A stretch of DNA of 52,416 nucleotides. Origin: an uncultured Coriobacteriaceae bacterium (lineage in GTDB: Bacteria; Actinomycetota; Coriobacteriia; Coriobacteriales; Atopobiaceae). The notes below the pieces were generated by a model. The model ran no database searches. It saw only the letters and a list, made by a program, of their open reading frames with translations, and was not told where the DNA came from. The stretch lies in contig CADCHF010000016.1 in NCBI GenBank assembly GCA_902801175.1, forward strand, positions 1 through 52,416. The letters run 5' to 3'. Every line of letters begins with the position of its first letter. Position 1 is the first letter of the stretch. The position numbers and the translations under genes are program-made. Below, in pieces: positions 1 to 8,291 of this stretch.

Positions 1-581
1 AGCGGGCACTCGTTGATGGAGAAGTCCTCGGACGCGCCAAAGCTGATGGAGCCAGGGCCCATCTTGTAGGCAGCGCCGGCACCCTTGGTGTAGAACTCCA
101 TGAGCGTGCTGTTCACATGCAGGCCCTTGGCCTCGAAGGAGTCAACGAGCTTGTTCTCGTCGCCAGAAGCTCCCAAGAACTGAGTCATGAGGGACTGCGT
201 AGCCGTAAGGTTCTTGACGTTCTCGGAGAAGAAGCTGAACGTGGTGCCCTCGGCAAAGGGCATCACGGCATCGTCGTTCTTGAGCAGCACGTAACCTTCG
301 GATGCAATCTGGGTGTCGAGCGCCTTCTCGGCGTCGGCAATCTCGTCGGCGGTAAAGTCGCTCTTGTAGTAGTTAGCGTCGACATCCTTGGCGCCGTCGG
401 GCGTGGTCCAGCTCTGGCTGTAGCCAAGCATGTTGTTGGCCATGCGCACGATCATGCCCTGACCAGGCAGAACCACGTTTACGGCAACCAATACCGCCGA
501 AAGCACGAGTGCCAGCACGGTCTTGAGGATGGTCTTCACCACCCTTCCCACCTTACGGGCCGTAGAAATCTTCTTTGCCAT
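1..581 (-). CDS. GH3-family beta-glucosidase, N-terminal part (runs off left edge)
   Basis: The reverse-strand reading frame opens at the ATG at 579-581 behind a purine-rich GGAAGGGAG site and stays open to the window edge, giving about 193 residues. A short basic N-terminus (MAKKISTARK) is followed by one hydrophobic segment near residues 17-42, which looks like an uncleaved signal anchor. After it comes YVLLKNDDAVMPF, the LLKN-x-LPL type signature of the GH3 C-terminal domain. Because this signature sits at the start of the protein, the enzyme looks circularly permuted, with the (alpha/beta)6 sandwich before the barrel. Expected role: hydrolysis of beta-glucosides at the outer membrane face. 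Catalytic residues lie outside the window, so substrate cannot be judged. It is divergent from the response regulator. Confidence 0.72.
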   Translation of the reverse strand, partial: MAKKISTARKVGRVVKTILKTVLALVLSAVLVAVNVVLPGQGMIVRMANNMLGYSQSWTTPDGAKDVDANYYKSDFTADEIADAEKALDTQIASEGYVLLKNDDAVMPFAEGTTFSFFSENVKNLTATQSLMTQFLGASGDENKLVDSFEAKGLHVNSTLMEFYTKGAGAAYKMGPGSISFGASEDFSINECP

Positions 582-722
582 CTCTGTCTCTCCCTTCCTC
601 ACCCGCCCAATGGCGGTTCCAATCTCAGGCATACCATACGATGTGGTGCGGAGCGTATAGGCATCTCGTCGAAATCGGGCAGGGAGTTGGCAGAATCGGA
701 CCACCTGCCGTGCCACAATAGA

Positions 723-808
723 TGGCGGGTCGGACATCGGGGACGGTTTCCCCTGTCCGAGCCGCCGGCGTTTTTAGGACAGGGAGAGCCGTCCTCGATG
801 TCCGACCC
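723..808. repeat. Long imperfect inverted repeat upstream of the response regulator
   Basis: The arm starting at 723 (GCGGGTCGGACATCG) is matched in inverse orientation by the arm ending at 808 (CGATGTCCGACCC). The arms cover about 34 positions each with a few mismatches, around a GC-rich loop ending in a T run (agccgccggcgttttta). It ends about 20 bp before the likely start of the regulator gene. It could be a REP-like hairpin, since similar GGGACGGTT/GTCC wording recurs at 5,334-5,365, or a terminator or attenuator in the divergent intergenic region. Confidence 0.6.
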
Positions 809-828
809 GCACGTAGAAGGGCTTGCGC

Positions 829-1542
829 ATGCTGCATGTTGTCATGCTTGAGGACACGCCCGAGGAGGCTGCCACGCTGCGTGGTCACCTTGAGCGATAT
901 GCTGCCGAGGAGAACCTTGAGCTCTCTGTAGCCTGGTTCAAAAGTGCGCTGGACTTTTTGGAGGACCGCCCTGCCGCCGATCTCATTTTCATGGACATCG
1001 ACATGCCGGGCATCAACGGACTCGAAGCCGCCCACCAGCTGCGCGAACAGGACAGCGCCACGCCCCTCGTGTTTGTGACCAACCTGGCGCAGTACGCCGT
1101 GCGCGGCTACGAGGTAGATGCCGTCGACTTTATGGTCAAGCCCGTGAGCTACGAGAGCTTTCGCATGCGCATGGCCCGGGCGATGCGGGCGGTAGAGAGA
1201 AATGCCACGCGGTCCCTACGCGTAAAAACCCGCGATGGCCTGCAGATCTTTGCCGCCTCCGACCTGGTATACGTGGAAACTCAAGGCCATGACGTGGCTT
1301 ACCATGTGGCGGGCGAACCCGAGCCGCTTGTTGTACGAGACTCCCTGCGCCGCGTGGAAGCCGAGCTTGAGGGACTCTCCTTTGTGCGGCTCTCCAGCAG
1401 CTCCCTTGCCAACATGGCCCACATCCGGCGAGTGCGCGCAGACGCCGTAACGCTCTCGGACGGAACCACGCTCTTTATGTCGCGCGCAAAGAAACGCGAG
1501 GCACAGGCTACCATTGCTGCCTATCTGGGAGGCGGCTTCTAA
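829..1542 (+). CDS. LytTR-family response regulator (AgrA-like)
   Basis: A 237-residue two-domain regulator. The N-terminal receiver carries the acidic pair in MLEDTPEE, the phospho-acceptor aspartate in FMDIDMPG, the switch Thr in FVTN and the conserved Lys in MVKPV. The C-terminal LytTR DNA-binding domain (about residues 125-235) contains YVETQGHDV, FVRLSSSSLANMAHI and the closing strand DGTTLFMSRAKK. I prefer ATG 829 because AGAAGG at 815-820 is 8 nt upstream; an in-frame TTG at 823 lies only 2 nt from that site. The stop overlaps the histidine kinase start by one base, so the two form a co-translated two-component pair. Members of this family usually control quorum, bacteriocin or competence genes by binding paired direct repeats; no target can be named here. 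Confidence 0.9.
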   Translation: MLHVVMLEDTPEEAATLRGHLERYAAEENLELSVAWFKSALDFLEDRPAADLIFMDIDMPGINGLEAAHQLREQDSATPLVFVTNLAQYAVRGYEVDAVDFMVKPVSYESFRMRMARAMRAVERNATRSLRVKTRDGLQIFAASDLVYVETQGHDVAYHVAGEPEPLVVRDSLRRVEAELEGLSFVRLSSSSLANMAHIRRVRADAVTLSDGTTLFMSRAKKREAQATIAAYLGGGF

Positions 1543-2903
1543 TGGCCTGGCATTGGCTCGTGGGAATGCTCCAGCCGCTTGCCGCCGTGCTGCAGATTGG
1601 CTTTGCCATCTGGTTGGTGGTTCGCCATCAAGACCAGCGCGAGGGGTTTTTACCCAGGGCGGCTGCCCTCGGCACAACGTTGTTCCTCGCGATAGCCTTC
1701 TTCAGCTGGTATGGCATGAGTGCCCACCCCGAGTTCACCGCCAACGGCACACCTCAGCTCGCAGGGCAGTTCGTGCTCTTCAACCTCCTTTTGGGCTACT
1801 TGGTATGGACTGTGTGCCTCCTCTACGACGTACCCGTTCTCCACGCGCTCCTCTGCTGCGCCATGGGCTACACCATGCAAAACCTTGCGAGCGGCCTTGA
1901 CGGACTGGCCGTTCTGCTGGGAGAACGGCTTTTGGGCATCGGAGATGGGAACGTGGCGTTTCGGGCAATTGTGAGCCTGTTGGCGACCGCCGCAGTCTAC
2001 CTCCCCTGTTACCTGTTGCTGGTGCGCGCCATTGACCGCGCGGGCACCGTGCAGGTAGAGGACCGGGCAACCGTTGGGGTCTTTGTGGTGGTCATCCTGG
2101 TGGTTATTCTGTTTGACGTGTTCAACAAGGCCCTCAGCTATGGGCCGACTCCCCTGCCGCTGCTCGTGGGCTTACGAGTCGTTCATGGCGCCACCTGCAT
2201 CTTTGTACTCTTTGCGCAGTACGAGATGCTCTTTGCTCAGCGACTGCGCGCGGAGGCAGCCACCACGGAGCGGCTCATGGCCGAGCAGCAACGCCAGTAC
2301 GAGCTCTCACGAGAAAACATCGAAGCCATCAACATCAAATGCCACGACATTCGCCACCAGATCCGTCATCTGGGCGAGACTGGCACGGCTGTGGACGCCG
2401 CCGTGCTAGCCGACATCGCCCGCGAGGTGAGCGTCTACGATGCGACGGTGCATACGGGCAACGAGGCACTTGACACCATCCTCACCGAGAAGCGCCTGGT
2501 CTGCGAGGGCGAGGGCATCACGCTGACCTGCATGGCAGACGGACACGCACTGGACTTCTTGGCGCCGTCCGAGCTCTACTCCCTGTTTGGCAACGCGCTC
2601 GACAACGCCATCGAAGCAACGCGGCAGGCACCCGTTGGCAACCGCTCCATCTCGCTAAACGTGCGGCAAGCAGCCGGCATGGCGGTCATCCATGTGGAAA
2701 ACACCTGCGTAGGCGAGGCGTCGTTTGTGGACGGGCTACCGCAGACCACCAAACTTGCGGCTGGCGGCGAGCGCGACACCGTCAACCATGGCATTGGCAC
2801 CCGCTCCATGCGCGCCTTGACCGAGCGTTACGACGGACTCTTTTCCGCGGCGCAAAAGGGCGAGGTCTTTTGTCTGGACATTACGCTTCCCCTGCCTGAG
2901 TAA
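1542..2903 (+). CDS. GHKL-domain sensor histidine kinase (AgrC-like)
   Basis: A 453-residue membrane kinase. About six hydrophobic segments fill residues 1-230. A linker holds the likely phospho-acceptor histidine in CHDIRHQIRHL. The ATP-binding domain follows, with the N box NALDNAIEATRQ and the G box HGIGTRSM. This GHKL arrangement without a classical HisKA dimerisation domain is typical of AgrC/ComD-type peptide sensors. The ATG overlaps the TAA of the response regulator gene (ATG at 1542-1544), implying translational coupling and a cognate pair. No small signal-peptide precursor gene of AgrD type is visible next to it, so the ligand is unknown. Confidence 0.9.
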   Translation: MAWHWLVGMLQPLAAVLQIGFAIWLVVRHQDQREGFLPRAAALGTTLFLAIAFFSWYGMSAHPEFTANGTPQLAGQFVLFNLLLGYLVWTVCLLYDVPVLHALLCCAMGYTMQNLASGLDGLAVLLGERLLGIGDGNVAFRAIVSLLATAAVYLPCYLLLVRAIDRAGTVQVEDRATVGVFVVVILVVILFDVFNKALSYGPTPLPLLVGLRVVHGATCIFVLFAQYEMLFAQRLRAEAATTERLMAEQQRQYELSRENIEAINIKCHDIRHQIRHLGETGTAVDAAVLADIAREVSVYDATVHTGNEALDTILTEKRLVCEGEGITLTCMADGHALDFLAPSELYSLFGNALDNAIEATRQAPVGNRSISLNVRQAAGMAVIHVENTCVGEASFVDGLPQTTKLAAGGERDTVNHGIGTRSMRALTERYDGLFSAAQKGEVFCLDITLPLPE

Positions 2904-2942
2904 CGCAACCCATCAGCTGTATGTCCCTTTCCTGGCATGCTA

Positions 2943-2964
2943 GACTGTATACACGTTTACAGTC
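2943..2964. promoter_or_regulatory. Palindrome before the toxin-antitoxin genes, probable operator
   Basis: GACTGTA at 2943-2949 is inverted as TACAGTC at 2958-2964, with an 8-nt centre. The palindrome ends a few bases before the AGGAGG of the antitoxin gene. RelB/DinJ-type antitoxins normally repress their own promoter by binding such dyads, so this is the natural autoregulatory operator. TAGACT at 2941-2946 may be a -10 element. The functional reading is an inference. Confidence 0.5.
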
Positions 2965-2978
2965 TTAGGAGGAGAAGC

Positions 2979-3290
2979 ATGGCAACCGTTGTTGTGTCAG
3001 GGCGCGTGGATGAGGAAGTCAAGCTCAAGGTGGATCGTGTCCTCGAACGTGCGGGCAAGACGCCTGCGGAGGTTATCAAGGACATGTGGGTCAACATCTC
3101 CATCACAGGCGAGCTTCCCACCACCCAGCAGCAAATCGACGAGTTTGAAGAGAAACGCCGGAAGTTCCATGAGTTCATTGAGCTTGTCGAGTCACTACCG
3201 CCTGCTCCCGAGTGGTTTGCGACCATGACCGATCGCGAGATGAACGACATGATTGCCGAGGACCAGATGAGGAAGTGGGGCTATGTGTAG
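2979..3290 (+). CDS. RelB/DinJ-family type II antitoxin
   Basis: A 103-residue protein. The N-terminus MATVVVSGRVDEEVKLK followed by a helix and GKTPAEVIKDMWV has the ribbon-helix-helix layout of RelB/DinJ antitoxins: a beta-strand, then two helices for dimerisation and DNA binding. The C-terminal half is charged and probably wraps the toxin. The start at 2979 is supported by TTAGGAGGAG 6-13 nt upstream; an upstream in-frame ATG at 2937 falls inside the promoter region and has no ribosome site. The last codons overlap the toxin start by 8 nt. Unusually, the partner is a PIN-domain ribonuclease rather than a RelE/YafQ fold. Confidence 0.82.
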   Translation: MATVVVSGRVDEEVKLKVDRVLERAGKTPAEVIKDMWVNISITGELPTTQQQIDEFEEKRRKFHEFIELVESLPPAPEWFATMTDREMNDMIAEDQMRKWGYV

Positions 3291-3729
3291 AGTTCTCATC
3301 GACACAAGCATTCTTATGAACTCCTTGTCACCCACCAGGCCAGAGCATCAAGAAGCCAGAGAGGTCATCGATTACTGCAGCGGATGGGGCGACTTTGGCA
3401 TGGTATGTGGGCTCTCGCTCAAAGACGTCTACTACCTCTCCACTAAACTCTATGGAGAGCAGAAGGCCCGTGATATCGTTCGCAAGCTCATAGACCTACT
3501 GGTCATAGCGCCGGTTGACGGGGAAGTCTGTGACATGGCGCTCAACTCGGACGAACCCGATTTTGAGGACGGTATCATTCGTGCCTGCGCGGAGCTCAAC
3601 GACGCCGATGTCATCGTCACTCACGACAAGGACGCCTTTGCCCACTGCCTCATCCGCAGCATGACTGCCGCCGAATACTTGGAGATTGCTCGGGCAAGAA
3701 ACAAAAGACCTCTGTTTGAACGCCATTGA
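3283..3729 (+). CDS. PIN-domain toxin ribonuclease (VapC-like)
   Basis: A 148-residue PIN-domain protein and the likely toxin of the pair. Acidic metal-binding positions are Asp7 in LIDTSILM, Asp48 in SLKDVYY where many PIN toxins have Glu, Asp96 in DFEDGII, and Asp115 in VTHDKDAF. The fold predicts a Mg2+-dependent RNase that cleaves RNA (tRNA or rRNA in characterised VapC enzymes). The ATG lies inside the 3' end of the antitoxin gene (8-nt overlap), which ties toxin synthesis to antitoxin translation. All catalytic positions are retained, so the toxin looks active. Assignment to VapC versus another PIN subgroup is uncertain. Confidence 0.85.
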   Translation: MCRVLIDTSILMNSLSPTRPEHQEAREVIDYCSGWGDFGMVCGLSLKDVYYLSTKLYGEQKARDIVRKLIDLLVIAPVDGEVCDMALNSDEPDFEDGIIRACAELNDADVIVTHDKDAFAHCLIRSMTAAEYLEIARARNKRPLFERH

Positions 3730-3751
3730 CACAGCCCCTACCCGCGCAACC

Positions 3752-3828
3752 CCGATGCGGAATTCTTCGTTCTTCTACCGTGCAGCCTGTTCTTCCGTGC
3801 AGCACTAGAACGAAGACTTTCGCATCGG
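3752..3828. terminator. 22-bp inverted repeat between convergent genes
   Basis: Arms 3752-3773 and 3807-3828 are complementary over 22 bp with two mismatches and enclose a 33-nt loop. The loop contains CCGTGCAGC twice. The hairpin sits between the convergent PIN toxin and esterase genes, so it could terminate both. It lacks a clear T run, and its length is more like an interspersed hairpin repeat than a minimal terminator. Confidence 0.55.
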
Positions 3829-3910
3829 AGTCGGAACGTTATTTGAAGCTGAAGTTCATGTGAACGCGGGTCTGACGGAGGTAATGAGAGGCATCCCAGT
3901 AACGGAGGCG

Positions 3911-4759
3911 TCAGGGCTGCAGGGCAAAGCAGGTCTCGCATGCCCGTGCGAAGTGCTCGCAGAAGCGCTCACGAGCCAGTTGCGACTCTGGAAGACTGGG
4001 TTCCAGTATGTCAAAGGCATGGTAGAGGCCTTGGTACACATCCACATCAGCAGACACACCCGCAGAGCGAAGCGCCTCAACAAAGGCAAGCGTCTCGGCA
4101 TAGAAGGGCTCGTCGGTACACACAAAGGTGTAGGCCGGCGGCAATCCCGCCAGATTGGTTGCCCTCGCAGCTGCCGCATAGGGTGACACCTGCGACGATT
4201 TCACGTCTTCACGCAGGTAGAGCTTCCACGCCAGGTGATTGCGCTGCGTGTTCCAAATCTTGTTGTGGTTGTTGGCCGAGCTTGCGGTATCAAGATTGTC
4301 AATCATTGGGTAGAGCGGCATCTGATAGGACACGTTCACCTGCCCGCAATCGCGTGCCAACAGGCAGAGTGCCGCCGTGAGACCGCCTCCCGCACTCTCG
4401 CCACCCACCATGAGTTGCACCGGATTGACTCCAAGCTCAGTCGTATGATTGCGCATCCAGAGAAGCGCGGCGTAGCAATCGTGCGGGGCGGCTGGGTATG
4501 GCGCCTGCCACGAGAGTCGATACTCGGGCGAGACCACCACTGCCCCAAAGCGCACCACCAGGTCGACAGCACGGCTCATGAAGACCATTTCCTTCATGCC
4601 CGTGAGGTAGCCTCCGCCGTGAATCCAGAGCACGCCTGGCGCATCTGGGCGCGGACGCTGGGACCGCAGCACCAGCGCGGGCATCTTTCGCGCGCCAACT
4701 GGTATCTGCACATGTTGCGTTTTTAGCTTGAGCCCTCGCCCGCTCAACCGTATGTTCAC
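3911..4759 (-). CDS. Alpha/beta-hydrolase esterase, hormone-sensitive-lipase type
   Basis: A 282-residue cytoplasmic hydrolase. The oxyanion-hole motif HGGG lies at residues 47-50, the nucleophile elbow GESAG at about 120-124 with Ser122, an acidic residue in CTDEPF near 216-217, and the catalytic His in LYHAFD at 247. These mark the HSL/Aes family, which hydrolyses short-chain carboxylic esters. Acetyl-xylan or acetyl-sugar deacetylation would fit the neighbouring GH3 genes, but this is inference. The start is GTG at 4757-4759, chosen because GGAGGGGAG lies a few bases upstream. There is no signal peptide. It appears monocistronic, converging with the PIN toxin gene. Confidence 0.87.
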   Translation of the reverse strand: MNIRLSGRGLKLKTQHVQIPVGARKMPALVLRSQRPRPDAPGVLWIHGGGYLTGMKEMVFMSRAVDLVVRFGAVVVSPEYRLSWQAPYPAAPHDCYAALLWMRNHTTELGVNPVQLMVGGESAGGGLTAALCLLARDCGQVNVSYQMPLYPMIDNLDTASSANNHNKIWNTQRNHLAWKLYLREDVKSSQVSPYAAAARATNLAGLPPAYTFVCTDEPFYAETLAFVEALRSAGVSADVDVYQGLYHAFDILEPSLPESQLARERFCEHFARACETCFALQP

Positions 4760-4789
4760 GGCAGCTCTCCCCTCCTGCTCATACGATTA

Positions 4790-4810
4790 CGGGCCCCCAC
4801 CGGAGGCCCG
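4790..4810 (-). terminator. Hairpin downstream of the GtrA-like gene
   Basis: Read on the minus strand this is a 9-bp GC stem (CGGGCCTCC/GGGGGCCCG, one G-U pair) with a 3-nt loop, about 40 nt past the GtrA-like stop codon. No clear T run follows. It may end the GtrA-like transcript before the esterase gene. Confidence 0.4.
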
Positions 4811-4848
4811 TCTGGCTCGCACTTTTAGTTTACACGCGCAGGTTGGCC

Positions 4849-5283
4849 CTACTTATCGTCGGGGGCAATCCAGAACTTGAGCAGCGGGAAGCTGATGACG
4901 ACGGCGAGCAGTGTGCCTGCCACGGGCACGATCACACCATTGACTGCTGTGGCCGCCACGCCTGCGCCAATGAGCAGCTGGCCCACGCGCGGCACAATGA
5001 CCGAGTTCATGACGATGATGATGAGCGCCAGCACGGCGTACTTTGGCGCGGACTTGCTGAAGTCGGCCGTGCTCTTGAAGACGAACTTCATCTGCACGAA
5101 GTAGTTGACCACTTGGCTTGCCAGCTCGGCGAGAAAGACAACAGCCGTGCCCGCACCACCGGTGAGCGCCGTGCCCAGCCACGTGACCACAAAGCGCGCC
5201 ACGGTGGACACGTTGGACAGGATATTGAAAAGAATGAACTCCCAGAGGGCCTGATGCTCCTCTTTCCACCGTGCAAACGACAT
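4849..5283 (-). CDS. GtrA-family membrane protein
   Basis: A 144-residue protein with four hydrophobic segments (about residues 18-40, 45-65, 82-100 and 108-135). The segment FLAELASQVVNYFVQMKFVF matches the GtrA core pattern of a helix ending in NY/NF-x-x-x-(K/R)-(F/W)-VF. GtrA proteins are proposed to move polyprenyl-linked sugars across the membrane for cell-envelope decoration. The ATG at 5281-5283 has GAGGAG upstream. No glycosyltransferase gene is adjacent, so the sugar route is unknown. It lies downstream of the GH3 gene on the same strand, separated by a hairpin repeat. Confidence 0.7.
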   Translation of the reverse strand: MSFARWKEEHQALWEFILFNILSNVSTVARFVVTWLGTALTGGAGTAVVFLAELASQVVNYFVQMKFVFKSTADFSKSAPKYAVLALIIIVMNSVIVPRVGQLLIGAGVAATAVNGVIVPVAGTLLAVVISFPLLKFWIAPDDK

Positions 5284-5333
5284 GCAAAATCTCCTCTACA
5301 AGACATCAGGGGCAGTTCTTCTTGAGCGATTTC

Positions 5334-5365
5334 CGTCCAAGAGGAACCGTCCCCAATGGACGGTT
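5334..5365. repeat. Small hairpin repeat with GGGACGGTTCCTCTTGGACG-type wording
   Basis: CCGTCCA near 5334 and TGGACGG ending near 5364 form a 7-bp inverted repeat around AGAGGAACCGTCCCCAA. It begins at the stop codon of the GH3 gene. The wording resembles the arms at 723-808, suggesting a dispersed REP-type family that can also act as a terminator for the GH3 gene. Confidence 0.45.
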
Positions 5366-7941
5366 TACTTACGGGATGCGTCGGCGTCCTTGAGAGCGCG
5401 CATGCTCGCGGCGTTGCGCACGGCGTTGGCAACCATTGCCACCACCCAGGGTCCAAACACCCAGAGCAGACAGAGCAGGATGCCCCAGCCAAAGCCCCAG
5501 CCGAGCACGACGGCCAGCACCAGCAGCAAGAGGCCGCCCAGGCCCCAGCCCTTGGCCTCGCGCACGATGGCGCGAACCAGACCACTGTCAGTGATGCCGC
5601 CTGTCATCTGCCCAATGGCACGCAGCGGCATGTTGTAGACGAACTCCACGTTGAGGTTGGGCGTACCCTCGGCAAGGGCCTTTCTCTCAACGACTCCGAG
5701 CGCTGCACCAATCGCCATGAGCAGAGGGCTACGGCTATGCGTGAGGTCGCGGAAGGTCATACGTTCGTCGATGGTCACCGTCGCCTCTGGCAGCGGACGG
5801 CCAAGGAGGGTTTCAAACTGCGTATCACTCACGCAGGCACCGGCAACTTGACCGGTCTTGTAGGGAGCAAGGTCGAGCCCTGCGTAGGGATCAGGCGCCC
5901 CGGTGCCAGCAAGCTCGACCTCACCGGTCAGGCGCACGTCCTCGCTTGACGCCGCAACGCGCAGCTCGTAGGTACCGCCCTCGATCTCCCACGTGTTCGT
6001 GGCCACGTTCCAGTAGCGGAAGGCAGTCTCATCGAGCGTCAGCGTCACGCTGCGAGACTCGCCCGGCTGCAGGTACACCTTGGCAAAGGCCTTGAGCTCC
6101 TGTGCGGGGCGGAACACCTCATGCTGCGGCTTGGCCACATAGAGCTGCACGACCTCGGCACCAGCAACACTGCCAGTATTAGTGAGGGTGAAGGAAACCT
6201 TGGTGCCTACGCCACGCACGGAGTCACCCTGCTCAACGCGCAGGTCAGAGTAGGCAAACGTGGTGTAGCTCAGGCCGTAGCCAAAGGGGAAGGCCACGCG
6301 CACGCCCGCCGTGTTGCAATAGCGATAGCCCACGTAGAGGCCCTCGCGATACTCGGCGGTCTTCTCAAAGCTGGGGAAGTTGCCCGCCGTGGGGTTGTCG
6401 GAGAGATGCTGGTACCAGGTCTCAGCCGTTTTGCCTGAAGGGTTGACGCGCCCCATAAGCACGTCGAGCGCAGCCGCAGCGCCAGCCTGGCCACCCAGGG
6501 CCAGATGCAGCAACGCGCGAGCGTCCACTGCCCAGTCGGTCTCGACCGACGCACCGGCGCTAAGCAGCACCACCGTGTTGGGGTTGACCGCAGCCACTGC
6601 CTTGAGGAGCGAAGTCTGGGCCTCGGAGAGGCGCATGTTCAGGCGATCGATGCCCTCGGACTCAGCCGACTCCTCAAGGCCCAGGTTGACGATAGCCACA
6701 TCGGCACGGCGAGCAAGGTCCACCGCGGCCTGCTGCAGTGCATCATCAATACCGCAATCGCGTTCAAAGCCGCGCTCCACACCCACCAGCTGCAGGTCTT
6801 CCTGGCCAACAAGCTCGGCAAGCGTGCTGAGCCTGGTGCAGTTGACGAGCGACGAACCAGCTCCCTGATAGCGCGGGGTCACGACAAAGTCGCTAAGCAG
6901 GGCGACCTTGGTCCCCGGTGTCAGCGGCAGCAGGGACTGACCCCCAGCCACACCACCGCGCGCCTCGGCCTTGCCGTTCTTGAGCAGCACGATAGACTGC
7001 GCAGCAATCTCGCGAGCAAGCTCGTGATGGGCTGCCTCGTCAAAGGTCTGACCCTGTTTAGCCTCAACTGCCGCGCGCGTACGCAGCACCAGGTGGAGCG
7101 CTTCCTCCACGCGGGCATTGAGCGTTGCCTCGGAGATTCGCCCATCGAGCACAGCGGCAGCTAGCGTACGAGCCTCGTCCAGACCCGGCGCCGGCATCTC
7201 AAAGTCGGAACCAGCGTTGACACCCGCCACGTGGCTGTTGCTGCCACCCCAGTCGGTGACCACCGCGCCGCCAAAGCCCCACTCGTCACGCAGAATCTCC
7301 TGCAGCAGATGCCTGGACTCGTTGGCGTAGGTGCCATTGACCAGGTTGTAGCTGGTCATGATGGTCCAGGGGTCGCTCTCGCGGACCACGGCCTCAAAGC
7401 CCGTAAGGTAGAGTTCGCGGAGAGTTCGCTCGTCGAGGACGGAGTCGGACGCCTGGCGACGCGTCTCCTGGCTGTTGACCGCAAAGTGCTTGGGGCAGGC
7501 AGCCACGCCCTGGCTCTGGATGCCGCGCACGTAGGCAGCGGCCATCTTGCCGGCCAACAGCGGGTCCTCGGAGAAGTACTCGAAGTTGCGACCGGTCAGC
7601 GGGCTGCGCTTGATGTTGAGGCCGGGCCCCAGCACACAGCCCACACCCTGGCAGGCAGCTTCCTCGCCAAGGGCCGCACCCAGCCGCTCGCCAAGCGAGG
7701 GGTCCCAGCTCTGCGCGACGGTTGCCGCCGTGGGAAAGCATGTCGCGGGAAGCGACCCGCCAATGCCCAGGTGGTTGGCCGTCTCGGGGTCCTGGTGGCG
7801 CATGCCGTGCGGGCCATCGGAAAACTGCAGCTCGGGAATGCCGAGGCTCGGAATGGCGAACGTGCCAAAGGCGCTCGCGCCCTGCAGCAGCGCGCACTTC
7901 TCCTCGAGGGTCATCTGCGAAATGATGTCTTCGTATGCCAT
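5365..7941 (-). CDS. GH3-family beta-glucosidase with C-terminal membrane hairpin
   Basis: About 858 residues. Order: GH3 barrel (residues about 5-290) with the catalytic nucleophile in VVTDWGG (Asp230) and the substrate loop KHFAVNSQETRR; the alpha/beta sandwich beginning at SIVLLKNGKAE; a fibronectin-III-like domain (PGESRSVTLTLDETAFRYW); then a tail with two hydrophobic helices (GGLLLLVLAVVLGW and the following LLCLLWVFGPWVVAMV). The tail is not part of ordinary cytosolic GH3 enzymes and suggests membrane attachment. I chose the ATG at 7941 because AGAGGA precedes it at good spacing, whereas the ATG at 7959 overlaps that site. Expected activity is release of terminal beta-D-glucose or xylose. 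There is no signal peptide, so the catalytic face of the membrane is unclear. Confidence 0.9.
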   Translation of the reverse strand: MAYEDIISQMTLEEKCALLQGASAFGTFAIPSLGIPELQFSDGPHGMRHQDPETANHLGIGGSLPATCFPTAATVAQSWDPSLGERLGAALGEEAACQGVGCVLGPGLNIKRSPLTGRNFEYFSEDPLLAGKMAAAYVRGIQSQGVAACPKHFAVNSQETRRQASDSVLDERTLRELYLTGFEAVVRESDPWTIMTSYNLVNGTYANESRHLLQEILRDEWGFGGAVVTDWGGSNSHVAGVNAGSDFEMPAPGLDEARTLAAAVLDGRISEATLNARVEEALHLVLRTRAAVEAKQGQTFDEAAHHELAREIAAQSIVLLKNGKAEARGGVAGGQSLLPLTPGTKVALLSDFVVTPRYQGAGSSLVNCTRLSTLAELVGQEDLQLVGVERGFERDCGIDDALQQAAVDLARRADVAIVNLGLEESAESEGIDRLNMRLSEAQTSLLKAVAAVNPNTVVLLSAGASVETDWAVDARALLHLALGGQAGAAAALDVLMGRVNPSGKTAETWYQHLSDNPTAGNFPSFEKTAEYREGLYVGYRYCNTAGVRVAFPFGYGLSYTTFAYSDLRVEQGDSVRGVGTKVSFTLTNTGSVAGAEVVQLYVAKPQHEVFRPAQELKAFAKVYLQPGESRSVTLTLDETAFRYWNVATNTWEIEGGTYELRVAASSEDVRLTGEVELAGTGAPDPYAGLDLAPYKTGQVAGACVSDTQFETLLGRPLPEATVTIDERMTFRDLTHSRSPLLMAIGAALGVVERKALAEGTPNLNVEFVYNMPLRAIGQMTGGITDSGLVRAIVREAKGWGLGGLLLLVLAVVLGWGFGWGILLCLLWVFGPWVVAMVANAVRNAASMRALKDADASRK

Positions 7942-8077
7942 GGGGACACATCCTCTCATCCGATGTTTCTCGATTCTGAGAGTACGTCAGATATGCCAGC
8001 ATGGCAGGCGCTTGTCGCAATCGGTCGACGCAGTGGCACGTTTGGCAACGCGATCCACTCCATGACTGTCACGCCGC

Positions 8078-8250
8078 TTATACGCGAGCCTCAAGCAGTG
8101 CGGTCATGTCTTTTGGAGCAAGCGCAGGCACCGTGGCCTTCTGTCTGAGCTGGCAATCCGATATGACCAGATAGTCCACATGCGCACGCTCGAAAGCAGC
8201 CAGCACAAAGTTGTCTTCGAGGTCTTCGTTGACCCCCCGCGCTGAGCTGT
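8078..8250 (-). pseudogene. Remnant of a PIN-domain toxin (C-terminal fragment)
   Basis: The reverse strand reads LEDNFVLAAFERAHVDYLVI then SDCQLR and ends KDMTALLEARV. This is the last part of a PIN domain: the DN-x-x-L-A-A helix, the A-x-YLV strand and the D-x-x-L metal site. The reading frame upstream does not look like a PIN domain, and no start codon or ribosome site fits. It is therefore read as the decayed 3' end of a VapC-like gene left between the GH3 and acetyltransferase genes. The left limit is approximate. Confidence 0.5.
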
Positions 8251-8291
8251 TGAAGGCATAATGAGAGAAGTTCACGCAAACGGAGGTGCCC

